Assembly (NCBI GenBank): GCA_024710535.1
Contig: JANJUO010000450.1
Coordinates: forward strand, 1-6,072
Source: a bacterium
GTDB lineage: Bacteria; Bacteroidota; Ignavibacteria; Kapaibacteriales; UBA2268
Length of the DNA stretch: 6,072 nucleotides
Direction: 5' to 3'
Part shown: one piece after another, positions 1 through 5,997 of the stretch
How the letters are laid out: each line of letters starts with the position of its first letter
Position numbering within the stretch: the stretch's first letter is position 1
The notes under the pieces: generated by a model
The model's input: the letters and a program-made list of their open reading frames with translations, nothing else
Told to the model about the DNA's origin: nothing
Database searches by the model: none
Position numbers and translations under genes: made by a program

Positions 1-75
1 GGTAAAGATATTCAAATTTTGAGTATCAAAAATGGCTATGCTTTTCTGAAACGAAACAAGGTTTTAATTAATTAA
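1..75 (+). CDS. C-terminal tail of an upstream gene (partial)
   Basis: Frame 1 is open from the window edge and ends at TAA 73-75; the other two forward frames stop early. It encodes 24 residues ending KRNKVLIN, too few to recognise a family. The final A of the stop is the first base of the next start codon (TAATG), an arrangement typical of translational coupling, so this gene and the outer-membrane protein after it are probably in one operon. That the frame is a real gene is inferred from the overlap and from the lack of any other explanation for these bases. Confidence 0.5.
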   Translation, partial: GKDIQILSIKNGYAFLKRNKVLIN

Positions 76-1667
76 TGAAATATATTTTAATTTTAATAAT
101 ATTTGTAAATTTGGCAATTTCGGAGGAAATCAGAGTTGGTGAAGTCTTCATCGAGCAAAAAAAAGTGTTTGAGAAGGAAGATCCAGACTGGTTTTTTGCC
201 TCTCCTTTTTTAAATAATTTGCATTGGCAAACCAATAATTATATAATTTATGATGAATTACTTTTCGAAGAAGACGAAGTAATTGATGAAGAATATTTAT
301 TGGAAACAGAAAGAAATTTGCGTGCAACCGAATTATTCACTTTTGTGCGATTATTTATTGACTCCGTGCATGATGACACATATAATGTTCATATTGTTAC
401 AAAAGATCGATGGTCGCTCTATCCGTCAATACTCTTTGGAACAGGTGGCGGAACAAGTAATTATGGTGCGAGACTTGAAGAATTTAATCTCTTTGGCACC
501 GGCACCAAACTGATGGGCGAGGCACTTTATCGAACTGAAAATGAAATTGGTATGCAAGGCAAATTCCAACTAAGCCAACGCCGCATATTCAGATCTGAAT
601 TGAGTTTTAATGCTTTGATTACGGCAAATAAATTTCGTACAGATCAAACTCTTTCGCTATTTCAACCATTTAGAACACTTGACTCCAAATGGTCTTACGG
701 CTTGGATTTCTCTAATTCTTTTGGCGAGAATTTTCTATATATTCGTAGAGATTCTCTCGGATTAATGCCATTTTTGGAACGCAATGGGAAAGCATATTTT
801 TCACGAGGTTGGTCACGAAAAGATAAAGTTTATGCAACTTTTCTTCTTGGAGCAAATGAAATCAATCGCGAATTACTCGATTATCGTCAGGCATTTGATA
901 ATACAATGCAATTATTGATACAATTTTCATCTGTATCGCAAAACTATTATACAGTCAACAAATTGAATTCGTATTCAGATGAAGATATGGCAATTGGCGG
1001 ATATGGCTCTGCAACAATCGGCAGAGTTTTTGATTTGAAAAAAAGCGGTGGATTCTATTATATTTCTGGACAAGGTGAGCGATCTTATTACAAAAACAAT
1101 CTCTATTTATTTGGTCAATTAACCGGCGCATCCGGATTTGTGCAAAGTAATGGAGTATTTACTTATCAAGAATTTTTCGGACTAGGCTTTTATAAAATCA
1201 GCAAAGATTTAATTTTTGCTACAAGAGTTCGCCAACAAACTGTTTGGAATTGGTATGCTTTGCGCCAATTAATTATGGATAATGAAACAGGGCTTCGAGG
1301 CTTTTCTGCGAATAAACTTGCAGGCGAAAATAGAATTATTGCAAATATGGAATTTCGTTTTTTTCCTGAATGGCGATTATGGATGTTTGATTTATCTGGA
1401 GTTGCATTCTATGATGTGGGAACGGTTTGGAATCAGGATATGAAATTAAATAAAGCACAAGTTTATAATTCTGTTGGTGCAGGCATTCGTATTCATTTCA
1501 CAAAATCGGCAAATCCTGATCATACTTTAAGAATCGATTTTGCTTATAATATGAATGAAAACAAATTTGGCGGCATCATATTCTCAAGCAGACAACTTTT
1601 TTCAGCATTTGGAAATCATACATTCAAATTGCCAACATTATTTGGCTCTGAATTTGATTATGAATAA
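75..1667 (+). CDS. BamA/TamA (Omp85) superfamily outer-membrane protein, one POTRA domain plus beta-barrel
   Basis: The 530-residue protein begins with a signal peptide (MK, then a hydrophobic run to about residue 15, with probable cleavage after A-I-S at 14-16). Residues about 19-110 fit one POTRA domain: an opening strand IRVGEVFI, a YDELLFEEDEVIDEE segment at 59-73, then ETERNLRATELFTFVRL at 77-93. The sequence KDRWSLYP (110-117) and EEFNLFGTGTKL (135-146) mark the passage into the barrel, as in surface-antigen D15-type proteins. LRGF at 407-410 matches the conserved RGF motif of the Omp85 barrel loop. Many alternating polar/aromatic strands follow, ending with FGGIIFSSRQLFSAF near 498-512. 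An 18-residue tail then ends in DYE, so the chain does not finish with the usual terminal aromatic. Family members insert or export proteins or lipids at the outer membrane. One POTRA and about 530 residues are short for BamA itself (several POTRAs, about 800 residues), so the substrate is unknown. The ATG at 75 is chosen for the signal peptide and the TAATG overlap; AAGG at 58-61 is only a distant, weak ribosome site. Confidence 0.85.
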   Translation: MKYILILIIFVNLAISEEIRVGEVFIEQKKVFEKEDPDWFFASPFLNNLHWQTNNYIIYDELLFEEDEVIDEEYLLETERNLRATELFTFVRLFIDSVHDDTYNVHIVTKDRWSLYPSILFGTGGGTSNYGARLEEFNLFGTGTKLMGEALYRTENEIGMQGKFQLSQRRIFRSELSFNALITANKFRTDQTLSLFQPFRTLDSKWSYGLDFSNSFGENFLYIRRDSLGLMPFLERNGKAYFSRGWSRKDKVYATFLLGANEINRELLDYRQAFDNTMQLLIQFSSVSQNYYTVNKLNSYSDEDMAIGGYGSATIGRVFDLKKSGGFYYISGQGERSYYKNNLYLFGQLTGASGFVQSNGVFTYQEFFGLGFYKISKDLIFATRVRQQTVWNWYALRQLIMDNETGLRGFSANKLAGENRIIANMEFRFFPEWRLWMFDLSGVAFYDVGTVWNQDMKLNKAQVYNSVGAGIRIHFTKSANPDHTLRIDFAYNMNENKFGGIIFSSRQLFSAFGNHTFKLPTLFGSEFDYE

Positions 1668-1762
1668 AAATTGTGAATTAGTGATTTTGAGAAATTTATT
1701 TTGATAATTTTGTAACGATAAAAAATAAAAGAGCTGAAAATCAGTCATTTAATTTGGTATTA

Positions 1763-1790
1763 TTGAATTTCAATAATTTTATTTATTTTG
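1763..1790 (+). promoter_or_regulatory. candidate Bacteroidota-type promoter for ugd
   Basis: TTG at 1763-1765 lies 17 bases before TTATTTTG (1783-1790), a one-mismatch fit to the Bacteroidota -7 consensus TAnnTTTG. The segment from 1770 to 1790 agrees at 18 of 21 positions with the segment 4760-4780 ahead of the transposase, which has a perfect TAnnTTTG. Such matches are common by chance in AT-rich DNA. If it is used, the transcript would begin just before or at the hairpin at 1801. Confidence 0.3.
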
Positions 1791-1800
1791 AATGGAAATT

Positions 1801-1830
1801 AAAGTTGAAAATACTAATTTCAACTTTTTT
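1801..1830 (+). terminator. 10-bp hairpin with T-run: terminator of the upstream gene or 5'-leader stem of ugd
   Basis: AAAGTTGAAA (1801-1810) and TTTCAACTTT (1818-1827) are exact reverse complements around a 7-base loop, and three more T follow before an AT-rich stretch. The form is that of an intrinsic terminator, though the stem is A/T-rich with only two G-C pairs. It lies 134 bases after the barrel gene and ends about a dozen bases before the AGGTGG ribosome site of ugd. It could equally be a stem in the ugd leader. Confidence 0.55.
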
Positions 1831-1851
1831 TAATTAATTATCAGGTGGTTT

Positions 1852-3186
1852 ATGTCTTACAAAATTGCGGTTATCGGAACGGGTTATGTTGGATTGGTTT
1901 CCGGAACTTGCTTTGCGGCAACAGGTAACGATGTTTTATGCGTTGATATTGACCAAGAAAAAATCAACAAAATGCAACAAGGAATTTCTCCAATATATGA
2001 ACCGGGTTTGGAGCATTTGCTGAAGCAAAATATTAAAGAAGAAAGATTGCATTTCACTTCTGATTTAAAAAAAGCAGTCGAATTCGCTTCGATAATTTTC
2101 CTTTGCCTTCCAACTCCGCCAAATGAAGATGGATCTGCAGATTTGAATCACGTAAAGCGAGTTGCAGGTGATATTGCAAATTTGATTAAGGAACACGGAT
2201 ATAATGAGAATAAAATTGTGATCAATAAATCTACAGTACCTGTTGGAACAGTGGACAAAGTAAAAGCAATTTTTGATAATATTCTCGAAAATCATAATGT
2301 TACAGTGGTGAGCAATCCAGAATTTTTGCGCGAAGGATTTGCTGTAGAAGACGCAATGAAGCCCGAAAGAGTAGTGATTGGAACAAGCAGTCCTTATGCC
2401 AAGGAAATTCTTCAAGATTTATATAAGCCATTTGTACGTAGCGGAAATCCAATATTTTTTATGGATGAAAAAAGTGCAGAAATTACCAAATATGCCGCAA
2501 ATGCTTTTCTTGCCACAAAAATTTCATTTATGAATGATCTGTCTGCATATTGCGAAAAAGTAGGTGCCGATATTGAAAATATAAGAATGGGAATTGGCTC
2601 GGATTCCAGAATTGGCAAGCGTTTTCTATTTGCAGGTGTTGGTTATGGCGGCTCCTGCTTCCCAAAAGATGTACGTGCATTGATTTATTCTGCCGACCAA
2701 GAAGATGTTTCGCTTGACATCGTAAAAGCCGCATGGTCAATAAATGCAAAGCAAACAAACAGATTTTACGATAGAATTGCAAATAGATTCGGAAATGATT
2801 TAAAAGGCAAAAAAATCGGGCTTTGGGGCTTGGCATTCAAGCCAAATACTGATGATACAAGAGAAGCTCCGGCATTTACCTTGATTGAAAGATTCTTGGA
2901 AGATGGTGCGTCTGTAACTGCATTCGATCCTGAAGCAGAATTCAATACAAGACAAAAATTTGGCAATTCAATCAATTATGCCAAAAATATGTATGATTGT
3001 GTTGATGGTGTTGATCTGCTTGTTATTGCAACAGAATGGACAACTTTCAGAAATCCTGATTTCAATAAAATGAAAAATCTTATGAAAAATAATTTGATCT
3101 TTGATGGTAGAAATTTATACACGCACGAAGAAATGCAATCAGTTGGATTTGAATATCATTGCATCGGCAGAAATTCAGTAGTTTAA
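1852..3186 (+). CDS. ugd: UDP-glucose 6-dehydrogenase
   Basis: This cytosolic enzyme oxidises UDP-glucose twice with NAD+ to give UDP-glucuronate, a precursor of capsule, exopolysaccharide and other surface sugars. The 444 residues have the full family layout. The N-terminal Rossmann fold has GTGYVG at 9-14 and Asp32 for the adenine ribose. KSTVPVGT lies at 126-133 and NPEFLREG at 155-162. The central substrate helix carries Lys213 and Asn217. The catalytic cysteine is Cys269 in GYGGSCFPKD (264-273). The C-terminal UDP-binding domain begins at GKKIGLWGLAFKPNTDDTRE (319-338). Length and motifs favour UDP-glucose over the related UDP-ManNAc or GDP-mannose dehydrogenases. The start is fixed by the Rossmann strand immediately after it and by AGGTGG at 1843-1848, whose 3-base gap to the ATG is rather short. 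purB follows after 18 bases, so the two are probably co-transcribed. No glycosyltransferase or other sugar gene is visible nearby. Confidence 0.95.
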   Translation: MSYKIAVIGTGYVGLVSGTCFAATGNDVLCVDIDQEKINKMQQGISPIYEPGLEHLLKQNIKEERLHFTSDLKKAVEFASIIFLCLPTPPNEDGSADLNHVKRVAGDIANLIKEHGYNENKIVINKSTVPVGTVDKVKAIFDNILENHNVTVVSNPEFLREGFAVEDAMKPERVVIGTSSPYAKEILQDLYKPFVRSGNPIFFMDEKSAEITKYAANAFLATKISFMNDLSAYCEKVGADIENIRMGIGSDSRIGKRFLFAGVGYGGSCFPKDVRALIYSADQEDVSLDIVKAAWSINAKQTNRFYDRIANRFGNDLKGKKIGLWGLAFKPNTDDTREAPAFTLIERFLEDGASVTAFDPEAEFNTRQKFGNSINYAKNMYDCVDGVDLLVIATEWTTFRNPDFNKMKNLMKNNLIFDGRNLYTHEEMQSVGFEYHCIGRNSVV

Positions 3187-3204
3187 AATTAATTGAGATA
3201 AAAA

Positions 3205-4500
3205 ATGGTTGAGCGTTATACTTTGCCTGAAATGGGCAAAATTTGGAGCGAAGAAAATAAATACGCAATTTGGCTTGAAATTGAAATTCTTGCGTGTGAA
3301 GCACAAGCAAATCTTGGCTTGATTCCTCAGGAAGATGTAAAAATAATCAGAGAAAAAGCAGGTTTTGATGTAAAGAAAATTCTTGAAATCGAAGAAACCA
3401 CAAAGCACGATGTAATTGCATTTCTTACCAATGTTGAAGAATATGTCGGCGAACCTGCCAGATGGATACATTTGGGAATGACCTCAAGCGATGTACTGGA
3501 TACTTGCCTTGCAGTGCAAATCAAACAAGCAGGGGAGATTTTACTCAATGATTTAGAAAAACTTGCTAATGCTCTCAAAAAACGAGCATTGGAGCATAAA
3601 TACACAGTTTGTGTTGGTAGAAGCCATGGTATTCATGCTGAAACAACTACATTTGGATTGAAATTTGCTCTTTGGTATGATGAATGTATGCGAAATATTA
3701 AAAGATTGAATGCCGCTCTTGATGATTGTGCGGTTGGTATGATTTCCGGTGCTGTTGGCACTTATGAGCATTTATCTCCAAAAGTTGAAGAATATGTTTG
3801 CGAAAAATTAGGATTAAAAGCCGCAAATGTTTCCACACAAGTTATTCAGAGAGATAATCACGCATATCTACATTCTGTAATGGCAATAATTGGCTCAATG
3901 CTTGAAAAAATCGGAATTGAAATACGCCATTTGCAAAGAACCGAGGTTCGTGAAGCAGAAGAATTTTTCTCCAAAGGACAAAAAGGCAGTTCTGCAATGC
4001 CACACAAACGCAATCCAATTGCATCAGAAAATATCACAGGTCAAGCAAGAATTTTGCGTGCAAATGCAGTTGCGGCTTTCGAAAATAATGCACTTTGGCA
4101 TGAAAGAGATATTTCACATAGTTCTGTAGAAAGAGTAATTTTTCCTGATTCCACAATTGCATTGAATTATGCTTTAAATCGTGCTATTAAACTAATTGAT
4201 AATCTCGTGGTTTATCCTGAAAGAATGATAGAAAATCTGAATCTTACTTTTGGATTAACACATTCTCAAAAGATATTGCTTGCTCTTGCCAAAAAAGGAA
4301 TGCAGCGTCAAGCGGCTTATGTGATGGTTCAACGAAATGCAATGCGCACTTGGGACGAAAAAATTCCATTCGAGCAATCATTATTAGAAGATAGTGAATT
4401 ACTCACTCATATTTCAGCTGAAGAAATCAAATCACTATTCAGTTATGAGAAAATTTTCGAAAGTGTTGATTACATTTTCAAGAAAGCTGGATTGGAATAA
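3205..4500 (+). CDS. purB: adenylosuccinate lyase
   Basis: PurB removes fumarate from SAICAR (giving AICAR) and from adenylosuccinate (giving AMP), so it serves both the shared and the AMP branch of purine synthesis; family members are cytosolic homotetramers. The 431 residues equal the length of the short bacterial form typified by Bacillus subtilis. Key residues fall at that enzyme's numbering: His68 (KHDVIAF), His89 followed by TSSD at 93-96, His141 in GRSHGIHAE, the fumarate-lyase signature GSSAMPHKRNP at 261-271 with the catalytic serine loop and Lys268, and Glu275. The C-terminal helical part (about 350-431) is complete. The ribosome site is weak (GAG at 3195-3197), and the gene may depend on translation or transcription from ugd 18 bases upstream. 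A strong terminator lies 22 bases after the stop. Nothing in the sequence suggests a PurR-type operator. Confidence 0.96.
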   Translation: MVERYTLPEMGKIWSEENKYAIWLEIEILACEAQANLGLIPQEDVKIIREKAGFDVKKILEIEETTKHDVIAFLTNVEEYVGEPARWIHLGMTSSDVLDTCLAVQIKQAGEILLNDLEKLANALKKRALEHKYTVCVGRSHGIHAETTTFGLKFALWYDECMRNIKRLNAALDDCAVGMISGAVGTYEHLSPKVEEYVCEKLGLKAANVSTQVIQRDNHAYLHSVMAIIGSMLEKIGIEIRHLQRTEVREAEEFFSKGQKGSSAMPHKRNPIASENITGQARILRANAVAAFENNALWHERDISHSSVERVIFPDSTIALNYALNRAIKLIDNLVVYPERMIENLNLTFGLTHSQKILLALAKKGMQRQAAYVMVQRNAMRTWDEKIPFEQSLLEDSELLTHISAEEIKSLFSYEKIFESVDYIFKKAGLE

Positions 4501-4521
4501 ATCATAATCTCATTATACTTG

Positions 4522-4550
4522 AAAAACCCCTCGATTTTGAGGGGTTTTTT
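4522..4550 (+). terminator. intrinsic terminator of the ugd-purB unit
   Basis: AAAAACCCCTC (4522-4532) pairs perfectly with GAGGGGTTTTT (4539-4549) around the loop GATTTT. The six G-C pairs form the core, and the T-run lies inside and after the descending arm. The A-run on the ascending arm means it could also work on the opposite strand. Confidence 0.93.
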
Positions 4551-4725
4551 GTTTAGTTTATATAAATCCATAGATAAAACAAATCTGGATTTCACGCCTT
4601 GCACGAAATTACGACTTTTTTATTAAATTTTGCAAAAGCCGGATATAATGAAAGAAGAATTTGGAACTATTCAAATAACCCTGAATAATTTTACTTGAAA
4701 TTAGATCCAAATTAAAAATTAGGCG
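4551..4725. other. non-coding spacer between purB terminator and insertion sequence
   Basis: No gene is supported here. The spacer holds AAATCCA (4564-4570) pairing with TGGATTT (4586-4592), then the folded repeat at 4587-4614, then plain AT-rich DNA. One forward frame is open across the repeat to a TAA at 4681-4683 and ends in a plausible-looking peptide (AKAGYNERRIWNYSNNPE), but it has no start codon with a ribosome site. It might be a scrap of a decayed gene. Confidence 0.5.
4587..4614 (-). repeat. small folded dispersed repeat, copy A
   Basis: These 28 bases match the reverse complement of 5998-6025 at 22 of 28 positions. The stem ATTTC/GAAAT (4589-4593 with 4605-4609) encloses a two-base internal step, GC/GC, and a three-base loop. 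Compared with copy B, the third stem pair changes from A-T to T-A on both sides at once. Read on the minus strand, the internal step becomes two G-U wobbles and the stem is continuous. I therefore list the minus strand as the likely RNA sense, which is inference. Confidence 0.6.
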
Positions 4726-4745
4726 TAAAGGACAAAATTAATGCT
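4726..4745 (+). repeat. left terminal inverted repeat of the insertion sequence
   Basis: TAAAGGACAAAATTAATGCT. Its reverse complement differs from each right-end copy at one base (CTTTA here against CATTA there). Similarity stops inward of GCT. Confidence 0.8.
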
Positions 4746-4759
4746 GATATCGCAGTAAA

Positions 4760-4780
4760 TCAATAATTTTATTAGATTTG
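4760..4780 (+). promoter_or_regulatory. candidate transposase promoter (-7 element TAGATTTG)
   Basis: TAGATTTG at 4773-4780 is a perfect fit to TAnnTTTG, the Bacteroidota -7 consensus, and lies 27 bases before the TTG start at 4808. No clear -33 TTTG is found at the expected distance. The whole block resembles the one ahead of ugd at 1770-1790. Confidence 0.35.
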
Positions 4781-4807
4781 CATTATTTGAAAATATATGA
4801 ATAAAAA

Positions 4808-5710
4808 TTGTGTTTTTATTGTGGTTCAAAAATCACTAAAAAGAATGGATTTGTAGGTAAAAATCAGCGTTATAAATGCCATAAATGCGGCAAACAATTT
4901 CTATCAATTGTCAGAATTGATAAGAATAAATTGTGGGATGATTATGTCAATGGCAAACAGACTTATGAGCAATTATCCCAAAGATACAATTGCTCCAGCA
5001 AAACCATCAAAAGATATTTAGACAAAGTAAAAGTAGTTGAAAAACAGAAGCAAGTTGGCGAGGTAGTGGTCTTGATGGATACTACCTACTTTGGCCGCAC
5101 CATGGGTGTAATGCTTTTCAAAGAGTCTTATACAGGTCAAAATTTGTACAAGGAATTTGTGAAATATGAGACAAATGACCTTTATTTTAAAGGTATTCAG
5201 GAACTTCGAAAGCGGGGTTATATAGTTAAAGCAATAGTTTGCGATGGTCGCAAAGGTCTATTAACTTTATTTAAAGATATACCAATTCAAATGTGTCAGT
5301 TTCATCAGGTTGCCATAATAACGAGGTATTTAACTAGAAATCCAAAACTAATAGCATCTCAAGAATTAAGGCAATTATGCTTGAAATTAAAGGATTTAGA
5401 CCGTCAAGAATTTACTGCATTATTGAATGAATGGTATATAAAGTGGAAAGAATTTCTTGATGAGCGTAGCACAGATATTTCGACTGGAAAAAGTTTTTAC
5501 AAACATAAAAAATTGAGAAGTGCCTATTTTAGTTTGCAAAGAAATCTTCCATGGCTATTTGTTTATAAAGATTATCCGGCTCTTAACATTCCGAATACGA
5601 CAAATGCGATAGATGGGCAGTTTGCCGATTTAAAAAGCAAACTTCGGGTTCATAATGGTTTGTCAATTATAAGGAAGAAAAAATTTATAAATGAGTTTTT
5701 GGAGGCATGA
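4808..5710 (+). CDS. transposase, IS256/Mutator-like with N-terminal zinc ribbon
   Basis: The 300-residue protein catalyses cut-and-insert transfer of the element. It opens with a zinc ribbon (C2-x2-C5 and C24-x2-C27, with the typical RYKCHKCGKQF). A helix-turn-helix follows at about 52-72 (TYEQLSQRYNCSSKTIKRYL), and then an RNase-H-fold core. The first acid is Asp91 (VVLMDTTYFG) and the second Asp146 (VCDGRKG). A CxxH pair sits at C163/H166 (QMCQFHQ), as in the Mutator group. The third acid would be residue 269 in NTTNAIDGQFADLK, where relatives such as IS256 have Glu (TNAIE). This layout fits what databases call the zinc-binding variant of the IS256 family (IS1249-like), although I cannot run the search. 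The end IRKKKFINEFLEA looks natural. The start is uncertain: the frame has no ATG before Met90 and a TAA stands at 4802-4804, so TTG 4808 is the only usable start. An ATG at 4797 is out of frame by one base, across the five A of 4803-4807. The gene may therefore be slightly damaged or poorly translated. Confidence 0.85.
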   Translation: MCFYCGSKITKKNGFVGKNQRYKCHKCGKQFLSIVRIDKNKLWDDYVNGKQTYEQLSQRYNCSSKTIKRYLDKVKVVEKQKQVGEVVVLMDTTYFGRTMGVMLFKESYTGQNLYKEFVKYETNDLYFKGIQELRKRGYIVKAIVCDGRKGLLTLFKDIPIQMCQFHQVAIITRYLTRNPKLIASQELRQLCLKLKDLDRQEFTALLNEWYIKWKEFLDERSTDISTGKSFYKHKKLRSAYFSLQRNLPWLFVYKDYPALNIPNTTNAIDGQFADLKSKLRVHNGLSIIRKKKFINEFLEA

Positions 5711-5727
5711 GTTTGAAAAAAATATCA

Positions 5728-5775
5728 AAGGAACTTTGTTTAGAAGTTCCTTCGATTTTGACATTTTTTGTCAAA
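5728..5775 (+). terminator. tandem hairpins after the transposase, probable terminator
   Basis: AAGGAACTT (5728-5736) pairs with AAGTTCCTT (5744-5752) around 7 bases, starting 17 bases after the transposase stop. TTTGACA (5757-5763) pairs with TGTCAAA (5769-5775) around five T. The T-rich stretch after the first stem is interrupted rather than a clean U-tract, so termination is likely but not certain. Such hairpins could also block transcription entering the element from outside. Confidence 0.5.
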
Positions 5776-5777
5776 CG

Positions 5778-5830
5778 CTGATTATTCCTGGCAGGTTGCT
5801 CTCCAGCATTGCCTGCTTCCGCTTCATCAG
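5778..5830. other. GC-rich block with nested inverted repeats inside the insertion sequence
   Basis: The G+C content rises to about 55% over these bases, between flanks of about 20-30%. The block is bounded by CTGAT (5778-5782) and ATCAG (5826-5830). Inside, GCAGG (5791-5795) pairs with CCTGC (5812-5816), giving a two-step stem. Open frames cross it on both strands, but none has a credible start. I do not know its function. It may be a structural or transposase-binding part of the element's right arm, or a remnant of other DNA. Confidence 0.4.
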
Positions 5831-5872
5831 ATTTTACAAAATTATTACTTATTTTTCTATATGCAAAATAGC

Positions 5873-5886
5873 CTAAAAATTTTTAG
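5873..5886. repeat. 14-bp perfect palindrome at the inner edge of the right end
   Basis: CTAAAAATTTTTAG is its own reverse complement and overlaps the first two bases of the first right-end copy. It is pure A/T except at the tips, so chance is possible. Confidence 0.4.
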
Positions 5887-5904
5887 CATTAATTTTGTCC
5901 ATTA
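5885..5904 (-). repeat. right terminal inverted repeat, inner copy
   Basis: AGCATTAATTTTGTCCATTA is the reverse complement of the left end with one mismatch. It is identical to the outer copy 40 bases further on, and the identity extends one T inward, to 21 bases. Confidence 0.75.
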
Positions 5905-5924
5905 GGAGAGATGATCCCTAAAAT

Positions 5925-5944
5925 AGCATTAATTTTGTCCATTA
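5925..5944 (-). repeat. right terminal inverted repeat, outer duplicate copy
   Basis: This is an exact second copy of the right end, in the same orientation and 40 bases downstream. The 19 bases between the two 21-base copies (5905-5923) are not repeated elsewhere in the window. TTAGG (5902-5906) and CCTAA (5917-5921) form a weak inverted pair between them. It may be the true end of the element or a leftover end of a second insertion. Confidence 0.75.
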
Positions 5945-5997
5945 CTCCTGAAACCGAAGTTTTCAGGGTCGCCTCGGAATGACATTGAAGTAGAAAT

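Larger units (their letters stand above)
4726..5904 (+). mobile_element. insertion sequence with zinc-ribbon IS256/Mutator-like transposase
   Basis: A single transposase gene lies between 20-bp inverted ends (4726-4745 and 5885-5904) that agree at 19 of 20 positions. The element is about 1.18 kb if it ends at 5904 and about 1.22 kb if the second copy of the right end (5925-5944) is the true boundary. The innermost 16 bases (GGACAAAATTAATGCT and its complement) are exact, so the tip may instead be at GGAC (4730). I find no 8- or 9-base target duplication beside either choice of boundary, which suggests an old insertion, a rearranged end or a wrong boundary. The element sits in the spacer after the purB terminator and disrupts no recognisable gene. 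Confidence 0.75.

Noticed and set aside
2065..4024. Several minus-strand frames of 60-116 codons opposite ugd and purB.
   Set aside because: They lie opposite two intact, motif-complete genes and have no ribosome sites or coherent protein features; they are antisense shadows.
4644..4698. TATAAT at 4644-4649 with a 16-codon frame starting at the overlapping ATG 4648.
   Set aside because: There is no -35 box at 17 bases and no ribosome site, and a -10 box overlapping a start codon makes no sense.
5707..5781. 24-codon frame whose ATGA overlaps the transposase stop, after GGAGG.
   Set aside because: GGAGG is one base from the ATG, too close to work, and the frame is mostly the terminator hairpins.
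5778..5836. CTGATGA on the minus strand, as in the hammerhead ribozyme core.
   Set aside because: The required GAAA and the stem II arrangement are absent; GGAGAG follows instead.
5691..5876. 61-codon forward frame overlapping the transposase end.
   Set aside because: It runs through two hairpins and the GC-rich block, has no ribosome site and shows no recognisable protein features.
5692..5884. Minus-strand open frame through the right arm of the element, including SDEAEAGNAGEQPARNNQR.
   Set aside because: It has no start codon with a ribosome site and reads through the hairpins; the open frame may follow from composition. Kept only as part of the GC-rich block observation.
4717..5908. Possible target duplication: ATTAGGCG left of the element against ATTAGGAG after the inner right end.
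   Set aside because: Seven of eight bases match, but the left copy is four bases away from GGAC while the right copy abuts the end, so both cannot border one consistent element.
5884..5944. Two exact 21-base repeats with a 19-base spacer, resembling a minimal CRISPR unit.
   Set aside because: There are only two units, the repeat is AT-rich and is the element's own end sequence, and no cas gene is near.
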